Source: JAVBNU01 sp031551265
GTDB taxonomy: Bacteria > Cyanobacteriota > Vampirovibrionia > Gastranaerophilales > Gastranaerophilaceae
Length of the DNA: 9,044 nucleotides
Assembly (NCBI GenBank): GCA_031551265.1
Contig: JAVBNU010000067.1
Location: forward strand, 1 to 9,044
Direction: 5' to 3'
Part shown: positions 1 through 5,648 of the stretch, piece by piece
Layout of the letters: every line of letters starts with the position of its first letter
Position numbering within the stretch: position 1 is the stretch's first letter
The notes under the pieces: generated by a model
What the model saw: the letters and a program-made list of their open reading frames with translations, nothing else
Told to the model about the DNA's origin: nothing
The model's database searches: none
Translations under genes and position numbers: made by a program

Positions 1-1
1 C

Positions 2-52
2 AAACGCGCTCAAAAACTGATCGAAAATAAAACACCAAAAAGGTATGTTTAA
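2..52 (+). CDS. possible 3' end of an upstream gene (partial)
   Basis: From base 2 the frame reads KRAQKLIENKTPKRYV and then stops at 50-52. That is 15 nt before the integrase ATG, the usual spacing within an operon. Only 16 codons are visible, so no product can be named. The other two forward frames close within the first 30 bases, which makes this the only candidate coding frame here. If it is real, the integrase is not the outermost gene of the element and the left att site lies outside the window. Confidence 0.3.
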   Translation, partial: KRAQKLIENKTPKRYV

Positions 53-67
53 AATTGGAGTAAAACA

Positions 68-1147
68 ATGGCTTTGATACAAAAACGTGAAAAGAAAAAC
101 GGCAAAACTACATACACGGCTCTGATACGTGTAAAAGGGCATCCTGCAATGTCAGCTACATTTGAAAGGCTGACTGACGCTCGAAGCTGGGCTGCAGAGA
201 TAGAAGCTCAAATGAAACGTGGAAAGCATATTAAAGACGTTGAAGCCAAAAAACATACGTTAAATGAGCTTATAGAACGTTATATTAAAACTGAATTGCC
301 GGAGCGAAAGTCTGACCATAAAAAGTTTGAAATGCAGTTAAGATGGTGGCAAGACAAGATTGGCGCTTATATGCTCTCAGACGTCACACCTGCCCTTTTA
401 TCGAAGTCTAAGGAAGATTTGGCAACTGAACCCAGCGCGAAGCCAAAAAACGGCAGGACAACGCGCACAAATGCCACAGTTAATCGTTATATGGCTTGTT
501 TGTCGATTGTGTTCACATTTGCCGTAAAAGAATGGGGATGGATGGAAGAGAATCCAATGTTGAAAGTCACTAAAAAGAAAGAACCTAAAGGGCGCATAAG
601 ATTTTTATCTGAAGATGAGAGAAAAATATTGCTGACAGAGTGTCAGAAGGTGTCAAAGGAATTGTATCTTGCCGTTTTAATTGCTATCTCGACTGGGGCA
701 CGTTATGGCGAGATTTTGGGGTTAAAATGGGAAAATATCGATTTTGAGAACAGATTGTTTCATTTTATTGATACTAAAAATGGCGAAAATCGAGGTGTAC
801 CAATATCAAGTATGGTTTTAAAAGAATTGCAGGCATTTTCAAAGGTGAGAAATATTAAATTCGATTTAGTGTTCATAAGTCCCGATGGACAATATGTTTA
901 CAATGCAAAGGATAGGTTTACAGAAGTAGTGAAAGCTGCAAAGATTGAAAATTTTAAGTTTCATGATCTCCGGCATACGGCAGCAAGTTATCTTGCAATG
1001 AATGGTGCTAGCTTGCTTGATATAGCTGAAATTCTCGGACACAAGACCCTCGCGATGGTTAAGCGATACTCACATCTAACAAAAAAGCACACTGCAGCTA
1101 TTCTTGAGAATATGAACAATGCAATGTTGCAGGATATAGGAGGGTAA
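68..1147 (+). CDS. int: tyrosine recombinase / phage-type integrase
   Basis: This 359-aa site-specific recombinase should integrate and excise the element by cutting att sites through a covalent 3'-phosphotyrosine. Domains in order are an N-terminal arm-binding region (about residues 1-55, with TYTALIRVKG followed by a helix), a SAM-like core-binding region (about 62-165) and the catalytic domain (about 175-345). The catalytic set is complete: R212 in STGARYGEILGL, K237, H299 and R302 in FHDLRHTAASYLA, H325 in LGHKTLAMV, and the nucleophile Y334 in KRYSHL. Length is normal for phage and island integrases. A TTGGAG Shine-Dalgarno at 55-60 sits 7 nt before the ATG. The next gene starts immediately after the stop codon, so the two are probably co-translated. 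There is no sign of damage. The attachment site cannot be inferred from this gene alone. Confidence 0.96.
   Translation: MALIQKREKKNGKTTYTALIRVKGHPAMSATFERLTDARSWAAEIEAQMKRGKHIKDVEAKKHTLNELIERYIKTELPERKSDHKKFEMQLRWWQDKIGAYMLSDVTPALLSKSKEDLATEPSAKPKNGRTTRTNATVNRYMACLSIVFTFAVKEWGWMEENPMLKVTKKKEPKGRIRFLSEDERKILLTECQKVSKELYLAVLIAISTGARYGEILGLKWENIDFENRLFHFIDTKNGENRGVPISSMVLKELQAFSKVRNIKFDLVFISPDGQYVYNAKDRFTEVVKAAKIENFKFHDLRHTAASYLAMNGASLLDIAEILGHKTLAMVKRYSHLTKKHTAAILENMNNAMLQDIGG
1138..1144 (+). promoter_or_regulatory. strong ribosome binding site inside the end of int
   Basis: AGGAGGG lies in the last codons of the integrase and only 3 nt before the ATG at 1148, which directly follows the integrase TAA. 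The match to the anti-Shine-Dalgarno is excellent but the spacing is short. This suggests translational coupling, with the same ribosome terminating and re-initiating. Confidence 0.6.
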
Positions 1148-1744
1148 ATGGCTAGAAAATGTAAAAAATATAAGAATTTAAATGAAAGCACCACTTCATA
1201 CGAAAGCTGGGAAAAGACTCTTGAGAAAATAGATGTTTTAATAGATTTATATAAAAACAGGATGAAGTACAACGCAAGAAAGTGTTATATACACATTGAG
1301 GAAGCAAGCGAGTGTGATAAGTTAAAATTTTTAGTTGTTGAGTTGGCAAAAGATTTAAAAATTCCTGCATTTGTTCATAACGATAAGGATTATTATAAAA
1401 AAGCAAAAAAAGAAATGGCTGACAAATGTTTTTGGCTTTCTGTTGAGAAAATACGACTTGATAATCAATGCTCAATATATGATGCTGTCTATACTTATAC
1501 AGAAGTCACAAAGCCGGATGAAATGACGTCAACTTACTTAAAATTAAACGAAGAAACACTTTTAAGAAATTTCCATAGAATTCAAAAGAAGTATGAAGAT
1601 AAAGCAAACGAGGATATCGAATTTTTCTATTTTGATTACAAGAAAGATCCAAACAATTGGATGAAGTTAAACTTTGAAAAGGAGTTTGAGGACTGCGAGT
1701 TTTGTCACGCAGTTACTCTTGAGTGCTATCAAAAAATGAAATAA
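1148..1744 (+). CDS. uncharacterised 198-aa protein next to the integrase
   Basis: I do not recognise this protein. It is hydrophilic, rich in Lys, Glu and aromatic residues, and lacks a signal peptide or membrane segment, so it is probably cytoplasmic. It opens with the basic stretch MARKCKKYKNL and looks mostly helical. Cysteines are scattered (for example KCYIH near residue 46) and cluster at the C terminus in CEFCHAVTLEC (about 183-193). The C-x2-C pair could bind a metal, but no full zinc-finger spacing is visible. The start abuts the integrase stop and has its own strong Shine-Dalgarno, so it is an operon partner of int. By position it could be a recombination directionality accessory or a cargo gene, but nothing in the sequence chooses between these. 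Reality of the gene is well supported by length, RBS and context; function is unknown. Confidence 0.75.
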   Translation: MARKCKKYKNLNESTTSYESWEKTLEKIDVLIDLYKNRMKYNARKCYIHIEEASECDKLKFLVVELAKDLKIPAFVHNDKDYYKKAKKEMADKCFWLSVEKIRLDNQCSIYDAVYTYTEVTKPDEMTSTYLKLNEETLLRNFHRIQKKYEDKANEDIEFFYFDYKKDPNNWMKLNFEKEFEDCEFCHAVTLECYQKMK

Positions 1745-1747
1745 TAC

Positions 1748-1759
1748 ATGAAATTTCAT
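1748..1759. promoter_or_regulatory. 12-bp perfect palindrome, possible operator
   Basis: ATGAAATTTCAT is a perfect palindrome just after the stop codon of the 198-aa gene, in the 103-bp gap before the AlpA-like gene. An AT-only inverted repeat (TTAAT/ATTAA with a 4-nt loop) follows close by. Placement upstream of a DNA-binding protein gene suits an operator. I find no convincing -35/-10 pair in the gap. A TTGTCA at 1783-1788 has no -10 at proper spacing. Confidence 0.3.
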
Positions 1760-1847
1760 TATGCATTTAATAATAATTAATGTTGTCATTTTTTAATGAA
1801 TAGATAGGCGTAAAAATCAAAAAGATAGAAAAAGAGGGAGCACGCCA

Positions 1848-2072
1848 ATGACAACATCAAATGTTTTGCAAAGCAGGTTAATTCCTGTAACAAAGTGGAA
1901 CAACTACCACGACTATCCGACAATTGGAGCGTTAAGAGCGTTGATTTTCAATGCTCACAAAAATGGATTTGACAAAGTGATCCGCAGAGTGAATTCGCGT
2001 ATTTTGATTAGTGAAAATGCGTATTTTGAGTGGGTGGAAGAAATTAACAAGGGGAAAGTCAATGTATGGTAA
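1848..2072 (+). CDS. AlpA/excisionase-like winged-helix DNA-binding protein
   Basis: This small 74-aa protein resembles the short AlpA/Xis-type regulators found in prophages and phage satellites. Such proteins bend att DNA to favour excision or activate the integrase. Recognisable parts are LIPVTKWNNYHDYPTIGALRA (about residues 11-31), then IFNAHKNGFDKVIRRVNSR, an HTH-like segment followed by a basic wing, and LISENAYFEWVEE, the closing helix typical of the group. GAGGGAG at 1834-1840 lies 7 nt before the ATG. The stop overlaps the start of the next gene by 11 bp, so the pair is probably translationally coupled. It lies upstream of the replication genes, where it could be both the excision factor and the switch for replication, which is inference. 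Assignment to AlpA-like rather than another MerR/Xis-type family is from memory of the motif pattern. Confidence 0.8.
   Translation: MTTSNVLQSRLIPVTKWNNYHDYPTIGALRALIFNAHKNGFDKVIRRVNSRILISENAYFEWVEEINKGKVNVW
2049..2061 (+). promoter_or_regulatory. ribosome binding site that sets the ATPase start at 2062
   Basis: AAGGGG at 2049-2054 stands 7 nt ahead of ATG 2062. The frame is open further up, to an ATG at 2011, but that start lies deep in the AlpA-like gene. The residues it would add (KMRILSGWKKLTRGKS) look like an out-of-frame reading of that gene. The 2062 start is therefore preferred. Confidence 0.65.
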
Positions 2073-3549
2073 TAATTTCCCTGAGTTGCCGCTGATTTTA
2101 GCTGACATAGTCCAAAATCTTCGCTCAAAATATCCTAATTGCTCGACAAGCACCATTTTGAATATTACGTTGACCAAAGTGGCGCAGATGATTACGGCAA
2201 AAAGGATGAAGTATGCCGAATTCAAAAATCAAGGCTTCCCGAACTACTATGGCATAGTTTTTATGCCTAGTGGTTTTGGGAAGGACCGCATTACAAATGA
2301 CCTTGATAACTATATTTTTCAGCACTTCCGACAGTGGTTTAAAGAAAAAGCCGGAGAATTCAAAAAGAAAAGATTTGAAGATATTGAAAACGCAGCGAAT
2401 GAACGATTTGTGGGAGATAAGTATCGATCCAAACGTGCTGCGTTTATTCGTGATGAGCAAGCAAAAGTGCGGAATATGGTAATAGAAATGAAGAACGGCA
2501 CACAGGAAGGATTTTTTGCTGACGCTCAAATATTCGCTAAAGCAGGATTTGGCAGCCTTTTTGTGAAAATATCCGAATTCGGCTTGTATCTCAACAATGC
2601 AAAGAACGAGGAAAAACAGTTTATAAACCGCTTGTTTGACGCCTATGACGCAAAAGCTGACGGCAAATGTATCAAAGGCGACACAAGGGATGAAGATGTC
2701 GAGGACACTCCCTGCAACGCTCTGTTGTACTCCGACTATACACTTTTTCAAAAGGAATTGAAAAGGACACTTGACACTCTGCTTCATACAGGAATGGGCA
2801 GACGCGCCGTGATTAGTTTTCTTGCAAACAGCGAATTATATATCGAGCCTGACCCTGAAAAAGCTTACGAAAACGAGGAAAATTTCTATAAAAGTGCTGA
2901 AACACTTTGTAATCGCTTGCACAAGCTATTTGTATCAATAAAGCCAAATTCAATATATGTTTTGGATAAAGAAACACATAACAATGTGTTTTATCCGTAC
3001 AAGATAAAGATAACGCAACAAGCTAATACCACTGATAATTCAGCATTGCGACTTGAATTAATTTCAAGAGAATTGAAAGTGTTGAAGGTAGCTTGCTTGT
3101 ATGCCTGTCTTAATCATCCAAACGTACATCAAATACTGCCGGAAGATATGAATCAGGCGATCTCAACTATTGAGTTTATGAGTGTTGATTACAGGGCATT
3201 CATAAACCATAGACCTGCATACAGTGACAAATACGACAGATTGTTCAATTTCTTCTTGGCGAATATCGACAATGAGTTTTCCAAGACAGAGCTAACGCAC
3301 ACTTCTTTCAAGGAATTTGGCTTTTCACGCAAGAAATTTATATTGGAGTTTGACGAATCAATGGAGATAGTAGCTGAAATGGCTGCAAGTAAAGGTTACA
3401 TTTTACAAAAGACAATGTTTAATAATAACTCTGGTATCAAATACAGATTGCTTGAGCTGCGCTCACAAGAGTTAAGCTCAGATGTTATCCCATTAGAAAA
3501 AATTATTAATATGAGTGAAAAAGCGGCAAATCCAGTAAATGCGATTTAA
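2062..3549 (+). CDS. DUF3987-like P-loop ATPase, probable replicative helicase
   Basis: This 495-aa protein probably unwinds or remodels DNA for replication of the element and partners with the primase encoded next. A Walker A-like loop, VFMPSGFGKDR, lies at about residues 67-76 (K74). A hydrophobic strand ending in an acidic residue, SLFVKISEFGLYL (165-177, E172), is a plausible Walker B. TGMGRRAVISFLAN (243-256) could supply an arginine finger (R247/R248) followed by sensor Asn256. About residues 385-465 resemble a winged-helix C-terminal domain (YDRLFNFFLANI, KKFILEF, GIKYRLLEL). The helical insert at about 90-150 is highly charged. Size and layout match DUF3987-type proteins common on mobile elements next to primases. 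The DUF label is by pattern recognition, and the helicase role is inferred from family and neighbour. Confidence 0.75.
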   Translation: MYGNNFPELPLILADIVQNLRSKYPNCSTSTILNITLTKVAQMITAKRMKYAEFKNQGFPNYYGIVFMPSGFGKDRITNDLDNYIFQHFRQWFKEKAGEFKKKRFEDIENAANERFVGDKYRSKRAAFIRDEQAKVRNMVIEMKNGTQEGFFADAQIFAKAGFGSLFVKISEFGLYLNNAKNEEKQFINRLFDAYDAKADGKCIKGDTRDEDVEDTPCNALLYSDYTLFQKELKRTLDTLLHTGMGRRAVISFLANSELYIEPDPEKAYENEENFYKSAETLCNRLHKLFVSIKPNSIYVLDKETHNNVFYPYKIKITQQANTTDNSALRLELISRELKVLKVACLYACLNHPNVHQILPEDMNQAISTIEFMSVDYRAFINHRPAYSDKYDRLFNFFLANIDNEFSKTELTHTSFKEFGFSRKKFILEFDESMEIVAEMAASKGYILQKTMFNNNSGIKYRLLELRSQELSSDVIPLEKIINMSEKAANPVNAI

Positions 3550-3557
3550 TAATGACC

Positions 3558-3591
3558 TTTTCCGCTTTATCGGTTTGGCATAACCGGAAAA
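3558..3591 (+). promoter_or_regulatory. bulged inverted repeat upstream of the primase
   Basis: TTTTC (3558-3562) pairs with GAAAA (3587-3591). Inside it, CGGTT (3571-3575) pairs with AACCG (3582-3586) around a 6-nt loop, with an 8-nt bulge on the 5' side. It begins 8 nt after the ATPase stop codon. It is not followed by a T-run, so a protein-binding site or origin element is more likely than a terminator. Confidence 0.45.
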
Positions 3592-3634
3592 CCTAAAATA
3601 TCACTGGCATTAACCGCATTATCCGCTTTAACGG
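3561..3634 (+). repeat. two pairs of short direct repeats, iteron- or operator-like
   Basis: TCCGCTTTATCGG at 3561-3573 is repeated as TCCGCTTTAACGG at 3622-3634 (12 of 13 identical). TGGCATAACCG at 3576-3586 is repeated as TGGCATTAACCG at 3605-3616 (one inserted T). Together they fill most of the 93-bp gap between ATPase and primase. Such clusters are typical of replication initiator sites or operators. No protein that reads them can be named from this sequence. Confidence 0.5.
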
Positions 3635-3642
3635 AGAATAAT
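3618..3642 (+). promoter_or_regulatory. hairpin masking the primase ribosome binding site
   Basis: ATTAT and CCG (3618-3625) can pair with CGG (3632-3634) and ATAAT (3638-3642), leaving a 6-nt loop and a 3-nt bulge. The Shine-Dalgarno GGAG (3633-3636) of the primase ATG at 3643 lies inside this stem. Its folding, or binding of a protein to it, could limit primase translation. The stem is short and AT-rich, so stability is modest. Confidence 0.4.
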
Positions 3643-4113
3643 ATGATAGAACTTACACTAGAATTATTGATAACACACTTAGGGCAGCCGATTAAAAAAG
3701 TTGGTGATGAATATTTTTGGAAATGCCCTCAATGCATTGATACACACAAAGACAATCTGAAATTCAATCACAGAAAAGGTGTTCTGTATTGCTTTGCAAA
3801 CTCCGACCACTCAAAAATGCTGTTGAAAGAAATAAAGTTCAACGCAAAATCATCGCAGATTCAACGCAAATTTGACGAAAAAGTTATAAAAAACAAAGCA
3901 ATATCAAAGCAAAAACAAAGCAAATTTGATGAAAAAGTAGTGAAAAATCTCAAAAATGAAAATCCTTGTGGGAGCGCGGTTTACAAGAACAGTTTCACAG
4001 CAAATTCACAGCAAAATCACAGCAATTTTAACGAAAAAGTGATAAAAAATTCAAAAAATGAAAATCCTTTGGAGAGTGGAGTTTCCGAGAATTTTTTCAT
4101 AGCAAAATCATAG
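3643..4113 (+). CDS. primase, N-terminal zinc-finger half and repetitive linker
   Basis: The 156-aa product starts with a CHC2-type primase zinc-binding domain (about residues 1-65). WKCPQC gives C28 and C31, then the strand LKFNHRKGVLYCF brings C50, and N53 stands where a second Cys of the last pair would be. H35 or H56 may be the fourth ligand. Residues 66-156 form a low-complexity Lys/Asn/Ser linker with recurring KFDEKV-type blocks at 76-81, 94-99 and 128-133, encoded by 11-bp repeats. The frame ends at TAG 4111-4113. The TOPRIM half continues in the +1 frame, so this is either half of a split gene or a broken primase of about 356 aa. GGAG at 3633-3636 is a good RBS with 6-nt spacing. The role would be single-strand template recognition for primer synthesis. 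Confidence 0.75.
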   Translation: MIELTLELLITHLGQPIKKVGDEYFWKCPQCIDTHKDNLKFNHRKGVLYCFANSDHSKMLLKEIKFNAKSSQIQRKFDEKVIKNKAISKQKQSKFDEKVVKNLKNENPCGSAVYKNSFTANSQQNHSNFNEKVIKNSKNENPLESGVSENFFIAKS

Positions 4114-4117
4114 CAAA
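3838..4117 (+). repeat. 11-bp repeat arrays (3+3+3+2 units) with 102-bp higher-order period
   Basis: Consensus is roughly WTCAMMGCAAA. Array 1 (3838-3870) is TTCAACGCAAA, ATCATCGCAGA, TTCAACGCAAA. Array 2 (3892-3924) is AACAAAGCAAT, ATCAAAGCAAA, AACAAAGCAAA. Array 3 (3994-4026) is TTCACAGCAAA twice, then ATCACAGCAAT. Array 4 (4096-4117) is TTCATAGCAAA, ATCATAGCAAA. Every array is followed by TTTRAYGAA. Arrays 2, 3 and 4 start exactly 102 bp apart; array 1 starts 54 bp before array 2. Three units make 33 bp and keep the reading frame; the two-unit fourth array does not. Unit length is close to one DNA helical turn, as expected of iterons bound side by side. The spacers between units are zero, so this is not CRISPR. 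Confidence 0.9.
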
Positions 4118-4129
4118 TTTGACGAATAT

Positions 4130-4714
4130 ATGTTGAAATGTAATTTTGCATTGCTGAACGACCCAAAAGCATTGGAATATCTCCATAAAAAGCGTGGATT
4201 AACTAAAGAAACAGTCAGTATGTGCGGACTTGGTATCGATAAGACCAAGAAATTATGGACTATTCCCACATTCGCCTATGACATTAAAGACTGCTTTGTC
4301 ACAGGCTTTGAATATCGACCTGCTAACCTGTCAAAGAAGGGCTTGCACAGAGAAAAAGGCACTCCCAATTCGATGGCAATGATAAACTGCTACACTCTGC
4401 AAACAGAGTCACTTATCATCGTCGAAGGATATTTTGATGGTTACGCCTTGTTACAACATCTGTCCGGCATGAAACAATCTCAATACTACCACATTGTTAC
4501 CCCAAGTAATGGTATCAACGCAATTTTAAAGTATATGGAAACAATATCTTTTTCCACATACAAAAAAGTTTACTTATACATCGACAATGACGAGGTCTCA
4601 AGAGCAAAAGCCCTCGAAATCAAAGAAAAATACCCATTCATCGAAACAATCAAAATGACCTGCAGCTGCAAAGACTTCAACGAACACCTGTTGAAATGCC
4701 TAAGTGTACAATAA
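4130..4714 (+). CDS. primase, TOPRIM catalytic half
   Basis: The 194-aa frame carries the catalytic half of a DnaG-type primase. DPKALEYLHKKRGLTKETV (residues 11-29) is the usual helical lead-in before the RNA polymerase domain. LIIVEGYFDGYALL holds the conserved TOPRIM glutamate E99, and VYLYIDNDEVSRAKAL holds the D-x-D pair D152/D154, all expected to bind Mg2+ during primer synthesis. The ATG at 4130 has no Shine-Dalgarno. The frame is open from 4103, just after an in-frame TAG at 4100-4102, and there it reads QNHSKFDEYM, which continues the linker repeats of the preceding frame. This strongly suggests the two frames were once one gene, now joined only by frameshifting, by re-initiation, or not at all. 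It is the last + strand gene of the block and converges on the metalloprotease gene. Confidence 0.8.
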   Translation: MLKCNFALLNDPKALEYLHKKRGLTKETVSMCGLGIDKTKKLWTIPTFAYDIKDCFVTGFEYRPANLSKKGLHREKGTPNSMAMINCYTLQTESLIIVEGYFDGYALLQHLSGMKQSQYYHIVTPSNGINAILKYMETISFSTYKKVYLYIDNDEVSRAKALEIKEKYPFIETIKMTCSCKDFNEHLLKCLSVQ

Positions 4715-4716
4715 TT

Positions 4717-4740
4717 TAAATAAATGGAAGTTTTTATTTA
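4717..4740. terminator. weak bidirectional terminator-like hairpin
   Basis: TAAATAAA (4717-4724) pairs with TTTATTTA (4733-4740) over an 8-nt loop, in the 35-bp gap between convergent genes. The stem is only A-T pairs, so it would be a poor intrinsic terminator. Position is the main support. It may also mark the right boundary of the mobile block, although no att-like repeat was found. Confidence 0.3.
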
Positions 4741-4749
4741 TATTTTAAC

Positions 4750-5634
4750 TTAAACTGAGCCTCGCCAAGCATTTTCTATAAGTTGATAAAGTTCATGACT
4801 GGGATTGTTCGAGCCTTGAAAGGGGTTATAAGATGGCATCAAACTGTCTTTATCGAGACTATTGATTATTCTTTTGGTCATATCTTCAGCAACAAGCTCA
4901 AAAGGATTGCCGCCTAAAAATTTACTGCCGTCTTGTATACCTGCGGCATATGTGCTTAGGCTTCCTTTGATTATATCACGTTCTTTATCTGTGAATTTTG
5001 TTGCATTTAGTGTCATCATATGGTTTCTACCATTTATATATGGGTTTGGATCAAAGTTACCTGGATTATATTTTGCCAAACCCTTTGCACATGTACCGTC
5101 ATAACCAAAAATTCTGTATAAATTGTCCATATGAACGCAATGCGACCATTCGTGGATGGTAACATGCAGAAAATGGTTGGTTGAAAAATGTTTTATCGCA
5201 TGATTTCTTTCAATTTCTTCTTCAAGCTCTGTAATGGTTTTACATCTGTTATTAAAAAACATTGAAAGCATTTCAAATGGAGGCTCATGATTCAATACTT
5301 TGTAGCTGTCTTCGATACAAAAACCGGAAGCGCCACTAACATTTTTTATATATAGCTCAGGTTCATTGTACACACGAATGCTTGGCGGCATACCACCTAT
5401 TATTACATTGAATTTACTTCTTAAATGGTCAAAAATATTTGCTGCATATGCGCAACAAGTAGCAATAGCTTGGTTCCCTTTAAAATCAGCATCTATGCCG
5501 TATGTTTTTTTAAAATCCCTAGCCAATTCGGACGTGCACATTCTAAAACATGTTAAATTAACATGCATATTACGCCCTGCGCCAAAAGAAAGATTTTCAC
5601 GAGTATTTTTTCGATTGATACTGTTTACCTGCAT
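4750..5634 (-). CDS. zincin metalloprotease, anthrax lethal factor-like fold (predicted)
   Basis: The 294-aa protein has the zinc-protease signature HEWSH at residues 161-165 (H161, H165 ligands; E162 general base), inside HVTIHEWSHCVHMDNLY. Further on, LSTYAAG (226-232) and GGNPFELVAED (241-251) match the Y...N-x-x-E-x-x-A-E pattern of anthrax lethal factor-like zincins, making E246 the likely third ligand and Y229 the likely oxyanion tyrosine. The protein should therefore cleave peptide bonds; the substrate is unknown. N-terminal residues 1-20 contain LSFGAG, a short leader motif shared in style with the neighbours. There is no classical signal peptide. Eight or so cysteines are present. 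The RBS AAGGAAG (5639-5645) is 4 nt from the ATG. It lies 14 bp downstream of the 315-aa gene on the same strand, so the two are very likely co-transcribed. Confidence 0.8.
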   Translation of the reverse strand: MQVNSINRKNTRENLSFGAGRNMHVNLTCFRMCTSELARDFKKTYGIDADFKGNQAIATCCAYAANIFDHLRSKFNVIIGGMPPSIRVYNEPELYIKNVSGASGFCIEDSYKVLNHEPPFEMLSMFFNNRCKTITELEEEIERNHAIKHFSTNHFLHVTIHEWSHCVHMDNLYRIFGYDGTCAKGLAKYNPGNFDPNPYINGRNHMMTLNATKFTDKERDIIKGSLSTYAAGIQDGSKFLGGNPFELVAEDMTKRIINSLDKDSLMPSYNPFQGSNNPSHELYQLIENAWRGSV

Positions 5635-5648
5635 ATAGCTTCCTTATT

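Noticed and set aside
1..67. Left attachment site or tRNA 3' end next to the integrase
   Set aside because: No tRNA-like sequence and no direct repeat of this stretch elsewhere in the window was found. The element border is probably outside.
2011..2061. Upstream ATG 2011 as start of the ATPase
   Set aside because: It lies within the AlpA-like coding region and has no good RBS; ATG 2062 has AAGGGG at proper distance.
2125..2787. 220-codon reverse-strand open frame inside the ATPase gene
   Set aside because: It is Cys/Phe-rich antisense sequence with no recognisable motif, and the + strand carries a P-loop ATPase in a tight operon.
3558..3591. Intrinsic terminator after the ATPase gene
   Set aside because: The stem-loop is bulged and not followed by a T-run, and the primase gene begins only about 50 nt later.
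3838..4117. CRISPR-like array
   Set aside because: Units are 11 bp, contiguous and without unique spacers, and they are translated as part of the primase linker.
4096..4130. Programmed -1 frameshift heptamer
   Set aside because: The TOPRIM half is in the +1 frame relative to the zinc-finger half, so a -1 slippery site would not connect them.
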